Shown here: positions 35,030-42,672 of the stretch, in pieces
Layout: every line of letters starts with the position of its first letter
Position numbering within the stretch: position 1 is the stretch's first letter
Assembly: GCA_046294915.1 (NCBI GenBank)
Contig: JBKBOE010000003.1
Coordinates: 11,066-75,065 of the forward strand
From: UBA2336 sp046294915
GTDB lineage: Bacteria > Bacteroidota > Bacteroidia > Cytophagales > Cyclobacteriaceae
Length of the DNA: 64,000 bases
Reading direction: 5' to 3'
The notes under the pieces: generated by a model
Seen by the model: only the letters and a program-made list of their open reading frames with translations
The model's database searches: none
What the model was told of the DNA's origin: nothing
Made by a program: the position numbers and the translations under genes

Positions 35030-35723
35030 TTTATATATCATAATGTACGCGGCCATAATCACCATTGTATGTGGTGGCCTTCTGGCCATTGCCTCAGAGG
35101 GATTAAAAGAGCGGCAGCAGGCCAATATAGAGTTGGAACGAAAATCCAATATTCTTTCAACCGTAATGTCATTAGATAAGGATATAAATATTGCTGAAAC
35201 GTATGATAAACGCGTAAAGGCATTTGTAGTTGATTATTCGGGTAACGAAGTTGCGGGCCTGTCACCGGCAAGTGTAAACATTGAGGCAGAGTACAAAAAG
35301 CCCGCAGAGAAACGGCTGTTGCCGGTATATGAGTTCAGGGGAGATGATAATAAAATTGAATACGTAGTACTTCCGTTGCATGGCTTTGGATTGTGGGATA
35401 AAATCTGGGGCTATGTTGCCTTGCAGGCCGATCTGAATACTATTCAGGGAACAGTGTTTCAACACAAAGGTGAAACACCCGGGTTGGGTGCCCGCATTGC
35501 TTCAGCCGAAATTCAGGACCGTTACAAAGGGAAAAAGGTTTTTGAGGGCGATGAGCTTGCATCCGTTGAAATGATGAAAGGTGAAGGCAATGACTATTCA
35601 AACGATCCACATAAGGTTGATGGCATGTCGGGAGCTACACTTACCGGCAAAGGCGTGAACAACATGTTGAGGGATTACCTTGCATGTTATTCCAACTATA
35701 TAAAACGGACAAAAATGAATTGA
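35016..35723 (+). CDS. nqrC: Na+-translocating NADH:quinone reductase subunit C
   Basis: 235-residue subunit with one N-terminal membrane helix and a periplasmic FMN domain. The FMN-linked Thr is in DGMSGATLTG (T208). GETPGLGARIASAEIQ and VLPLHGFGLWDKIWGYVAL are family motifs. It starts with GTG at 35016 inside nqrB. FMN attachment needs an ApbE transferase, which is not in this window. Confidence 0.96.
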   Translation: MRQSNLYIIMYAAIITIVCGGLLAIASEGLKERQQANIELERKSNILSTVMSLDKDINIAETYDKRVKAFVVDYSGNEVAGLSPASVNIEAEYKKPAEKRLLPVYEFRGDDNKIEYVVLPLHGFGLWDKIWGYVALQADLNTIQGTVFQHKGETPGLGARIASAEIQDRYKGKKVFEGDELASVEMMKGEGNDYSNDPHKVDGMSGATLTGKGVNNMLRDYLACYSNYIKRTKMN

Positions 35724-35724
35724 T

Positions 35725-36387
35725 ATGAGTACGGCAGTTGCAGAAGGGGTACAAGAAAAGAAAAGTGAACCGCTCTTTTCGAAAAAAAACAGGAAACTGA
35801 TAACCCACCCGTTGGATATTAACAATCCAATCACCGTTCAGGTGTTGGGAATATGCTCCGCGCTTGCAGTAACCACGCAAATGAAGCCGGCATTGATTAT
35901 GGCCATCAGTCTTACGGTTGTAACAGCCAGTTCTAATGTGGCCATTTCGCTGATGCGCAATACTATCCCGTCACGCATCCGAATTATCGTTCAGTTGGCC
36001 ATTGTTGCATCATGGGTAATTTTGGTTGACCAGGTACTGAAGGCTTATGTTTACGATGTTTCCAAGCAGTTATCGGTTTTTGTGGGGTTGATCATCACCA
36101 ACTGCATAGTAATGGGCCGGCTTGAAGCGTTTGCAATGGGTAATAAAGTGGGGCCATCTTTTCTTGACGGACTAGGTAACGGTTTTGGGTACGGCATTAT
36201 ATTATTGATCGTAGCTTTCTTCCGGGAGCTTATTGGCTCGGGGGCCTTGTTCGGGTTTAAGATTTTTGAATCGATGGGGCTGCATTATAAAGGTAATGGG
36301 CTAATGTTGCTGCCGGCCGGGGCGTGTATAATTGTAGGCATTATCATTTGGGTTCAACGGTCATTAAACGGTTACAGGGAAGGTTAA
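35725..36387 (+). CDS. nqrD: Na+-translocating NADH:quinone reductase subunit D
   Basis: 220-residue integral membrane subunit of the NqrD/RnfE family with six helices and a conserved Cys in ITNCIVMGRLEAFA; NqrD and NqrE together bind an intramembrane 2Fe-2S centre. An N-terminal soluble extension (about residues 1-35, rich in Lys and Glu) precedes the first helix. It lies two bases after nqrC. Confidence 0.96.
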   Translation: MSTAVAEGVQEKKSEPLFSKKNRKLITHPLDINNPITVQVLGICSALAVTTQMKPALIMAISLTVVTASSNVAISLMRNTIPSRIRIIVQLAIVASWVILVDQVLKAYVYDVSKQLSVFVGLIITNCIVMGRLEAFAMGNKVGPSFLDGLGNGFGYGIILLIVAFFRELIGSGALFGFKIFESMGLHYKGNGLMLLPAGACIIVGIIIWVQRSLNGYREG

Positions 36388-36399
36388 CGAATAAGAATT

Positions 36400-37014
36400 A
36401 TGGAAAACTTAATCAGCATCGGGGTTCGTTCCATTTTTGTCGATAACATGATTTTTGCCTACTTCCTGGGTATGTGTTCGTACCTGGCAGTTTCAAAAAA
36501 GGTTAAGACCGCTTTTGGTTTGGGGTTGGCGGTAATCTTTGTGTTGGGGGTAACTATTCCTATTAACTGGATCATTCAAAACTATGTTCTCACACAGGGA
36601 GCGTTAGGTTGGATAAGCCCGGAGTTTGCTTCCATTGATCTCTCTTTTCTTCAGTTCATTGTTTTTATTGCGGTAATTGCTGCCATGGTACAGCTAACCG
36701 AAATGGCCGTTGAAAAATTCTCACCAGCATTATATGGATCGTTAGGTATTTTCCTCCCCCTGATTGCCGTGAATTGCGCCATCCTTGGCGGTTCGTTGTT
36801 TATGGTGGGCCGCTCGTACACGCTGGGCGAAGCCACCGTTTTTGGTTTTGGCAGCGGCATTGGCTGGTTACTGGCCATTGTAGCGCTGGCGGGTGTTCGC
36901 GAAAAGATGAAATACTCGCATGTGCCCGGCCCGCTCAAAGGTCTTGGTATAACCTTTATACTGGTAGGCTTAATGTCGTTGGGTTTTCTGAGTTTTCTCG
37001 GGTTCTCTATTTAA
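36400..37014 (+). CDS. nqrE: Na+-translocating NADH:quinone reductase subunit E
   Basis: 204-residue integral membrane subunit, the inverted partner of NqrD. VDNMIFAYFLGMCSYLAVSKKVKTAFGLG and LIAVNCAILGGSLFM carry the conserved cysteines of the shared iron-sulfur centre. It lies 12 bp after nqrD. A strong terminator follows at once, and nqrF (the NADH-oxidising flavoprotein) is absent from its usual place after nqrE. Confidence 0.96.
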   Translation: MENLISIGVRSIFVDNMIFAYFLGMCSYLAVSKKVKTAFGLGLAVIFVLGVTIPINWIIQNYVLTQGALGWISPEFASIDLSFLQFIVFIAVIAAMVQLTEMAVEKFSPALYGSLGIFLPLIAVNCAILGGSLFMVGRSYTLGEATVFGFGSGIGWLLAIVALAGVREKMKYSHVPGPLKGLGITFILVGLMSLGFLSFLGFSI

Positions 37015-37036
37015 AGAACTGTAATATGAGTTATTG

Positions 37037-37068
37037 ACCTCTGCCCCAATTTTCGGCAGAGGTTTTTT
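37037..37068 (+). terminator. Rho-independent terminator of the nqr operon
   Basis: ACCTCTGCC (37037-37045) pairs perfectly with GGCAGAGGT (37055-37063), followed by a T-run to 37068. It ends the operon after nqrE. Confidence 0.9.
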
Positions 37069-37085
37069 ATTTTAATCCAACCGTT

Positions 37086-37631
37086 ATGATATCAAAAATT
37101 GCACGCTATTTTTTTAACGGCACCTTGTTTATTGTGCCTCTGGTAGCCACCATTTATTTTATCATCGAAGCGTTTCAATGGCTTGATTCGCGGCTTAACC
37201 TCCCTTACCCCGGTGTGGGCTTTTTGATTATCCTTTCAGTAATTACTCTCTTTGGGTATTTTACAACCAATTTTGCATTTAAAACATTTTCCGAATGGTT
37301 TGAACAAATTATAGGGCGAATCCCGTTGATCAAACTCATTTATTCTTCTATTAAAGACCTGATGTCGGCCTTTGTGGGCGAAAAGCGGAAGTTTGATAAA
37401 CCTGTGCTCGTAACCATTAATAAGGACAACCAGTTGTATCGTGTTGGCTTTATTACCCAAAATGATTTAACCGGTTTGGGTTTACAGGATATGATTGCCG
37501 TGTATATTCCACAGTCATATACAATGGCGGGTGATCATTTTGTTGTACCGAAAGACAACATCAAACCCCTTAATGTTTCGGGTGCAGTGGCGATGAAGTT
37601 TATCGTTTCCGGTGGCGTTAGCGGATTTTGA
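37086..37631 (+). CDS. DUF502 family membrane protein
   Basis: 181 residues with two N-terminal membrane helices (GTLFIVPLVATIYFIIEAF and VGFLIILSVITLFGYFTTNF) and a soluble C-terminal part with the DUF502 signature IPLIKLIYSSIKDLMSAFVGEKRKFDKPVLV and a late VYIPQSYTMAGDHFVVP. The family is widespread and of unknown function. It stands alone between the nqr terminator and the convergent mnmA gene. Confidence 0.88.
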   Translation: MISKIARYFFNGTLFIVPLVATIYFIIEAFQWLDSRLNLPYPGVGFLIILSVITLFGYFTTNFAFKTFSEWFEQIIGRIPLIKLIYSSIKDLMSAFVGEKRKFDKPVLVTINKDNQLYRVGFITQNDLTGLGLQDMIAVYIPQSYTMAGDHFVVPKDNIKPLNVSGAVAMKFIVSGGVSGF

Positions 37632-37642
37632 CGGAAACGCAA

Positions 37643-38818
37643 TTAACTGATAACCCCTGAGCCAATCAGTTCCTCGCCATCATACCAGGCGGCAAACTGG
37701 CCTGGGGTGATTGCCTTTTGTGGGCGTTCAAAAATAATATACAACCCTTCTTCTTTTTTGTGCAGGGTGCATGGCTCAAGGGGCTGGCGGTAACGAATAC
37801 GAGCCATGTAGTTTCTTGATTCTCCTAAAGCGAGTTGTAAATCTTCACGAACCCAATGTTCGTCTGGATTTGGTATAAATAGGCCCTTGCGGTATAAGCC
37901 GGGATGGCTTTCGCCTTGGCCAACGTATAATATGTTATGCTCAGTGTCGGTACTAATAACAAATAACGGTTTGGACTGTCCGCCAATGTTCAAGCCTTTA
38001 CGCTGACCGATGGTATAGAAATGTGCCCCATTGTGTTCACCAATCACTTCGCCTTCAGCTTGTTGATAAACGTAAGGCCTTGTTAATGAAATCAGATCGT
38101 TTATCGACTGACCATTGCTGTAAACGGCAGCCGTTTCCGGAATAACAATGGCCTTTCCTTTTTTGGGTTGTAGGCGTTGCTGCAGAAAATCGGGAAGATG
38201 TACTTTCCCTACAAAACATAATCCCTGCGAATCTTTTTTATTCGCAGTGGCTAGTCCGGCTTTCATAGCGATTTCGCGTACCTCCGGTTTTATCAGTTCG
38301 CCCAGCGGAAAGAGCGCTCTTGATAATTGCTCCTGTGTAAGCTGGCATAAAAAATAGCTTTGATCTTTGTTCGTATCTCTTCCGGCAAGAAGTTGGTAAA
38401 CTGTTTTTTCGTTACGTGTAATTTGTGCTTTACGGGCATAGTGTCCGGTGGCTACATAATCAGCGCCAAGCTTAAGGGCTGCTTTTAAGAATATATCGAA
38501 TTTGATTTCGCGATTGCAGAGTACATCGGGGTTTGGTGTGCGGCCGCGTTTGTACTCGGCAAACATGTAATCAACAATACGTTCTTTGTATTCCTTACTG
38601 AGATCAATGGCCTGAAACGGTATGCCGAGGTGCTGAGCTACAATCATGGCATCGTTGCTGTCGTCAAGCCAGGGGCACTCATTGCTTATGGTTACAGAGT
38701 CGTCATGCCAGTTTTTCATAAACATGCCGATGACCTCGTAGTCCTGCTCTTTCAGCAGATAAGCTGCTACGCTGGAGTCAACCCCGCCTGATAAACCGAC
38801 TACAACTCTTTCTTTCAT
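37643..38818 (-). CDS. mnmA: tRNA-specific 2-thiouridylase MnmA
   Basis: 391-residue enzyme that thiolates U34 of tRNA-Lys, -Glu and -Gln at C2. The PP-loop ATP motif is GLSGGVDSSVAA (8-19). The catalytic pair is C101 (NPDVLCNREIKF) and C201 (GLCFVGKV). The C-terminal beta domain has TIGQRKGLNIGGQ and ITPGQFAAWYDGEELIGSGVIS. Length fits the family. Repeat-like DNA lies directly upstream (38824-38889). Confidence 0.97.
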   Translation of the reverse strand: MKERVVVGLSGGVDSSVAAYLLKEQDYEVIGMFMKNWHDDSVTISNECPWLDDSNDAMIVAQHLGIPFQAIDLSKEYKERIVDYMFAEYKRGRTPNPDVLCNREIKFDIFLKAALKLGADYVATGHYARKAQITRNEKTVYQLLAGRDTNKDQSYFLCQLTQEQLSRALFPLGELIKPEVREIAMKAGLATANKKDSQGLCFVGKVHLPDFLQQRLQPKKGKAIVIPETAAVYSNGQSINDLISLTRPYVYQQAEGEVIGEHNGAHFYTIGQRKGLNIGGQSKPLFVISTDTEHNILYVGQGESHPGLYRKGLFIPNPDEHWVREDLQLALGESRNYMARIRYRQPLEPCTLHKKEEGLYIIFERPQKAITPGQFAAWYDGEELIGSGVIS

Positions 38819-38823
38819 TTTAA

Positions 38824-38889
38824 CTTTGAGCTACTAGCCTCTAGCTATGAGCCACTAGCTTGTGACTCGTAGCTGGCAGCTAGCGGCTA
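38824..38889. repeat. AGCTATGAGC-type dispersed repeat, copy 1
   Basis: A run of imperfect CTAGCT/AGCTAT words, including AGCTATGAGC. It fills the gap between mnmA and the TlpA-like gene and supplies the stop codon (TAG) of the latter. A related run lies at 40909-40945. Confidence 0.55.
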
Positions 38890-40085
38890 TTTAATAACAT
38901 GTTAACCACTTCATTAAACCGTTCCTGCTGTTGTTCATAGTAAACACCCGTTCCTGGTCCGGAAAAACCGGTATGAATGTGTTTCACTTGTCCGTCTTTA
39001 CCCACAAAGATAGTGGTTGGAAAAGCAAGTACGCGATTAAGTTGCGGCAATGCCTCGCTGGCGTTTGCGGTTGTGCCGGCAATAAGTACCTCGTAAGTAA
39101 TACCCAGTTTTTCTTTCATTTTTTTTATACGGCTGCTGGCATAGGCAAAATCGGCTTTCTGTTCAAAGGCTAATCCCAGAATTTCAACACCGCGATCTTT
39201 GTTTTTTGGATACCATTCGGTTAAGAAACGGGTTTCATCCATGCAGTTAGGGCACCATGATCCCAACAGTTGTACTACCACAACTTTGTTTTTAAATCGG
39301 GTATCCTGAAGCGTAACGTGTTTTCCATATACATCCGGAAAGGTAAACTCAAGGGTTGAATAGCCATCCTTTAAGTAAGTTAGTGATTCGGTAACGGGTG
39401 GTTTTGCCTGCTCATCTTTAATCCCAGTCCACTTTCGGTTACGCGATTTTCCCAGCCAATGAATCCCCGAAAGGGTATCGCCCGACTTGACTGCATTAAA
39501 GATGTATAGATGATTTCCATCAAAACCACTCAGCCAAAGGGTATCATTTACCACGTTTCCTTCCAGGTACCGGTAATCCCCGGTAGGAGTCAGAAATGTG
39601 CCTTCAGCGCGATTGCCTTTTTGCGTAATGATGCCCAGGGCATCAACCGTATTGGTTTCATTGAAAAACTGTACGGCATACTTTCCTGAGAAATCTTCAG
39701 CAGAAGCGGTGGTGTCAGCAGGAACAAACCGGTAGTTTATCCCATGAGTAGCTCTGAACGGAACGCGGTAGTTATCAGCATATTGAATGATGAAAAGGCC
39801 TTCCAGTTGCTTTTCTTTAATGGCGGCCTTAAACACCGCATCAAAAATGTGTACATGCATGGTAATGGAATCGGCTGTAACTTCAACTTCATCAAGATAA
39901 AGTCGTTCCTGCCCGTTTCGTATCCAGGCTATGTACTGATCGTTTTTCTTCTCAAGGTCAAAGGTGAAAGGCAACTCCTGGCCTTGTAATTCAAGTACAG
40001 CTCGCCAGGTGCCTGTCGGAATCCATGTTTTTTCCGGGCCATTGCAAGCCATAAGAAGCATTAAAGTAACTGACAAAAATCGCAT
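38880..40085 (-). CDS. TlpA/AhpC-type thioredoxin-fold lipoprotein
   Basis: 401-residue lipoprotein. The signal is MRFLSVTLMLLMAC with the lipobox L-M-A-C. A beta-rich N-terminal domain (about 20-250) is followed by a thioredoxin-fold domain with the redox pair CPNC (C278-C281, in GSWCPNCMDE) and the later cis-Pro region AFPTTIFV. Such TlpA-like proteins reduce or isomerise disulfides, for example for cytochrome c maturation. I chose the ATG at 40085 because it gives the lipobox. The 3' end runs into repeat DNA. Confidence 0.85.
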   Translation of the reverse strand: MRFLSVTLMLLMACNGPEKTWIPTGTWRAVLELQGQELPFTFDLEKKNDQYIAWIRNGQERLYLDEVEVTADSITMHVHIFDAVFKAAIKEKQLEGLFIIQYADNYRVPFRATHGINYRFVPADTTASAEDFSGKYAVQFFNETNTVDALGIITQKGNRAEGTFLTPTGDYRYLEGNVVNDTLWLSGFDGNHLYIFNAVKSGDTLSGIHWLGKSRNRKWTGIKDEQAKPPVTESLTYLKDGYSTLEFTFPDVYGKHVTLQDTRFKNKVVVVQLLGSWCPNCMDETRFLTEWYPKNKDRGVEILGLAFEQKADFAYASSRIKKMKEKLGITYEVLIAGTTANASEALPQLNRVLAFPTTIFVGKDGQVKHIHTGFSGPGTGVYYEQQQERFNEVVNMLLNSR

Positions 40086-40125
40086 AAAAGGTAAGTTAAC
40101 GGTTGAGAACAGACATTTGTGTAAA

Positions 40126-40148
40126 AATGTTCGCGTGACGCGGACATT
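40126..40148. promoter_or_regulatory. Palindrome upstream of the TlpA-like gene
   Basis: AATGTTCGCG (40126-40135) and CGCGGACATT (40139-40148) form a 10-bp inverted repeat (one G-U pair) around TGA. There is no T-run, so an operator or transcript hairpin is more likely than a terminator. Confidence 0.45.
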
Positions 40149-40399
40149 GAAACAGGGAAGCAAAACTTGTTTAAATGCTTGGTAAGCAGAAAGGTTGAGT
40201 TGTTCTTCCCACATTTCCCCACCCAGTACCCCTGAACAAGCCCATTCAGTATCTCAAAAAATCACGGTTTTTCCATTTTCGATTCGATTAAACGCCTCCC
40301 TAAGTCGAATTCTGAAGGCCTCTTTGCCCAATAAAAACACCTGATTTAAAAGCAATTCGAGGTCATTCTGGCATTGAATTGGCCAAGAAATGCAAAAAA

Positions 40400-40430
40400 G
40401 TGGTTGAAAGTGGTTGAAAGTGGTTGAAAA
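40400..40430 (+). promoter_or_regulatory. Putative MraZ operator, three 10-bp direct repeats
   Basis: GTGGTTGAAA occurs three times in tandem, giving TGGTT boxes spaced exactly 10 bp apart. MraZ proteins are known to bind short direct repeats of about this type and spacing upstream of mraZ, so autoregulation of the dcw cluster is likely. Confidence 0.75.
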
Positions 40431-40443
40431 ATACTTATGTTTG
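40414..40443 (+). promoter_or_regulatory. dcw cluster promoter
   Basis: TTG (40414-40416) inside the second repeat, 19 bp, then TATGTTTG (40436-40443), which matches TAnnTTTG. The operator repeats cover the -33 region, so bound MraZ should block polymerase. Confidence 0.65.
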
Positions 40444-40472
40444 TTATCAAGGAATAGACAACCACTACGTCA

Positions 40473-40913
40473 ATGACCTTTTTCACCAGTGAATATGAGA
40501 GTAAGCTCGATGCCAAGGGCCGGTTGGTACTGCCTTCGCGCGTAAAAGCCCAGCTTCCCCAAGGGGATAGTGAGCTGGTTTTACGCAGAGGTTTTGAGCG
40601 TTGCCTCATACTTTACCCCATGGTGGAATTCAAGAAGGTGTTCTCCAAAATTTCCGGATTAAGCGAGTTTAACGAGGAGTACCGTACACTTCAGCGCAAC
40701 TTTTTCAGTGGCACCGCCACGGTTGAGTTGGACGGCAACGGTCGTTTTTTGCTCCCCAAAAACATGCTCGCCTATGCCCAAATCGAAAAGGACGTGATGC
40801 TGGTAGGCATGGGTAACAAAGTTGAGATCTGGAACCCCTCCCTCTATGAGAAGCACCTGATCGCAGACCCAAGTGAGTTGTCGAAGCTGGCGCAAAAGTA
40901 TTTAGATCAATAG
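40473..40913 (+). CDS. mraZ: Transcriptional regulator MraZ
   Basis: 146-residue protein with two SpoVT/AbrB-like halves: YESKLDAKGRLVLPSRVKAQL in the first and TATVELDGNGRFLLPKNMLAYAQI in the second. MraZ forms rings and represses the division/cell-wall cluster that it heads. The triple repeat just upstream is its probable operator. Downstream is a four-helix-bundle gene rather than the expected rsmH. Confidence 0.96.
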   Translation: MTFFTSEYESKLDAKGRLVLPSRVKAQLPQGDSELVLRRGFERCLILYPMVEFKKVFSKISGLSEFNEEYRTLQRNFFSGTATVELDGNGRFLLPKNMLAYAQIEKDVMLVGMGNKVEIWNPSLYEKHLIADPSELSKLAQKYLDQ

Positions 40914-40945
40914 CTACAAGCTATGAGCTTATAGCTTCGAGATAT
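40909..40945. repeat. AGCTATGAGC-type dispersed repeat, copy 2
   Basis: Overlapping AGCT words (AGCTACAAGCTATGAGCTTA and onward) between the mraZ stop and the four-helix-bundle gene. It shares AGCTATGAGC with 38824-38889. Confidence 0.55.
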
Positions 40946-40950
40946 AACGA

Positions 40951-41307
40951 ATGAAGAACTTTAAGAAGCTGAAGATCTGGCAAAATGGAATGAACCTGGT
41001 AGCGATGACCTATAGGTTGGCAGGAGAACTTCCAAAAGAAGAACAGTTTGGTTTGAAAAGCCAGACAACCCGAGCTGCAGTTTCAATTCCTTCAAACATT
41101 GCAGAAGGCAGTGCAAAGAGTAGTAAGAAGGAGTACGTACAGTTTCTGGAATACTCGTTAGGATCGGCTTACGAGTTGGAAACACAAGTACTGATTATTG
41201 ACATGCTGAATTATGGTGCAAGCCAGTTGAGAAAAGAGTTGCTGGCAAGTATAGATGAAGAACAGAAAATGATTCAATCATTTATTCAAACAGTCAGGAA
41301 GGGATGA
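40951..41307 (+). CDS. Four-helix-bundle protein (S23/Avd-like)
   Basis: 118-residue protein of the family first seen as 23S rRNA intervening-sequence proteins and structurally related to the Avd protein of diversity-generating retroelements. The signature is FKKLKIWQNGMNLV, LPKEEQFGLKSQTTRAAVSIPSNIAEGSAKSS and FLEYSLGSAYELETQ. It probably binds nucleic acid as a pentamer-type bundle. Its function in such settings is unknown. It sits inside the dcw cluster between mraZ and rsmH, with repeat DNA on both sides, and its stop overlaps the rsmH start (ATGA). Confidence 0.92.
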   Translation: MKNFKKLKIWQNGMNLVAMTYRLAGELPKEEQFGLKSQTTRAAVSIPSNIAEGSAKSSKKEYVQFLEYSLGSAYELETQVLIIDMLNYGASQLRKELLASIDEEQKMIQSFIQTVRKG

Positions 41308-42233
41308 CTGGCAACTCGAAACTCGAAACTGGCGGCTATCATAAGCCGGTCATGTTGAAGGAGTGCATTGAAGCACTACAGATAAATCCCGAAGGAACGT
41401 ATGTAGATGCGACTTTCGGTGGTGGCGGACATAGCCTGGCTATGTTGGAACATATAAAAGGCGGACGGCTGATTGCCTTCGACCAGGATGAAGATGCCGC
41501 GCGTGAGGCAGAAAAAATCACGCATCGTTCTTTCACATTCTGTCATGCCAATTTCAGATACCTGAAAAAGTTTTTAAAGCTGAATAGGGTAGCACAGGTA
41601 AATGGTATTCTGGCCGATCTCGGCATTTCATCGCACCAGATTGACGAACCTGTACGGGGTTTTTCTACCCGTTACGATGGCCCACTGGATATGCGAATGG
41701 ACAAGAATACTACGGTAACCGCAGCACAGGTAGTGAACGAATACGATGAGGCCGCACTGCATAAAATTCTGGGCATGTATGGTGAAATAAGAAATGCCCG
41801 TACCCTTGCCAAGGCCATCGTTCAGGAACGTGTTGAAAAAAAAATTACACGTACCGAAGATTTGAAGCAGTTGTTAAGCCGGTTTGCTCCACGTGGAAAA
41901 GAAAATAAATACTTCGCCCAGGTGTTTCAGGCGTTACGCATTGAAGTGAACAACGAAATGCATGCGCTTGAAGATTTTTTGCACCAGGCGGGCGAAGTGC
42001 TGGCAACACGCGGCAGGCTGGTGGTGATGTCGTATCACTCGCTGGAAGACAGGATGGTGAAAAATTTTATAAACAAGGGTAACCTGTATGGTGAGGCTGA
42101 AAAAGATTTTTACGGAAACGTACTGAAACCTTTTAAAGCAGTAAACCGAAAGCCCCTTGAGGCTTCGGAAGAAGAAGTTAACAAAAACAAAAGAGCACGA
42201 AGTGCTAAACTAAGGATAGCAGAAAAAAATTAG
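41304..42233 (+). CDS. rsmH: 16S rRNA m4C1402 methyltransferase RsmH
   Basis: 309-residue SAM-dependent enzyme (formerly MraW) that methylates N4 of C1402 in 16S rRNA. The SAM motif is YVDATFGGGGHSLAML; ILADLGISSHQID, RGFSTRYDGPLDMRMD and SYHSLEDRMVKNF follow. The conserved protein begins at YHKPVML. The first 11 residues (MTGNSKLETGG) come from repeat-like DNA linked to the four-helix-bundle gene, so the start codon appears to have been replaced by the insertion. Confidence 0.95.
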   Translation: MTGNSKLETGGYHKPVMLKECIEALQINPEGTYVDATFGGGGHSLAMLEHIKGGRLIAFDQDEDAAREAEKITHRSFTFCHANFRYLKKFLKLNRVAQVNGILADLGISSHQIDEPVRGFSTRYDGPLDMRMDKNTTVTAAQVVNEYDEAALHKILGMYGEIRNARTLAKAIVQERVEKKITRTEDLKQLLSRFAPRGKENKYFAQVFQALRIEVNNEMHALEDFLHQAGEVLATRGRLVVMSYHSLEDRMVKNFINKGNLYGEAEKDFYGNVLKPFKAVNRKPLEASEEEVNKNKRARSAKLRIAEKN

Positions 42234-42294
42234 TTGTTGGTTAACCGGTAATTCGTGAATAACCCTCAGCTAACAGGTGAGCAACGATATAATA

Positions 42295-42672
42295 ATGGAA
42301 GGCAACAAATTCAGAATTGAGTCAACATCGAAAAACGGAAACAGGGGTTTGTTTTCGTTTATTGAGCGAAGACTTCGGCTGGAAAACTATTTTGAAGATG
42401 GCTTTCCGGTTCAGCACCTTCCGAAAATTGTGTTTGTTATGGTACTCGGTTTATTCTATATCAGTAATACACACTATGCCGATAAAACGGTGAGGCGAAT
42501 AAACGAATTGCAGGCTGAAGTAGAAGATTTACGAGCCGACTACACCACAACTAAAGCAGATCTGATGTTTGCAAGTAAGCAAAGCGAAGTAGCCCGCAAG
42601 GTAAGTGCTTTTGGTTTGAAAGAAAGTTTGAAACCTCCTTACAAAATAGTGGTTAACGAAGATGAATATTAA
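42295..42672 (+). CDS. ftsL: FtsL-like cell division protein
   Basis: 125-residue bitopic protein: a cytoplasmic part with FIERRLRLENYFEDGFPVQHLPK, one membrane helix (IVFVMVLGLFYISNTHYA) and a periplasmic coiled coil (VRRINELQAEVEDLRADYTTTK). This is the Bacteroidota FtsL type, which joins FtsQ and FtsB-like partners and activates FtsW/FtsI. ATG at 42295 is preferred; GTG at 42277 would add six residues. It overlaps ftsI by 11 bases. Confidence 0.85.
   Translation: MEGNKFRIESTSKNGNRGLFSFIERRLRLENYFEDGFPVQHLPKIVFVMVLGLFYISNTHYADKTVRRINELQAEVEDLRADYTTTKADLMFASKQSEVARKVSAFGLKESLKPPYKIVVNEDEY

Larger units (their letters stand above)
40086..40472. other. 387-bp divergent intergenic region (tlpA-like gene / mraZ)
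   Basis: Holds a palindrome near the tlpA-like side, about 240 bp in which I see no gene or clear signal, and the mraZ operator and promoter at the right end. Confidence 0.7.

Noticed and set aside
36400..38818. Search for nqrF after nqrE
   Set aside because: Only a DUF502 gene and mnmA are there; no ferredoxin or NADH-binding motif in any frame listed.
40400..40430. Tandem GTGGTTGAAA as a CRISPR or satellite
   Set aside because: Units are 10 bp with no spacers and sit on a promoter; a MraZ operator explains them better.
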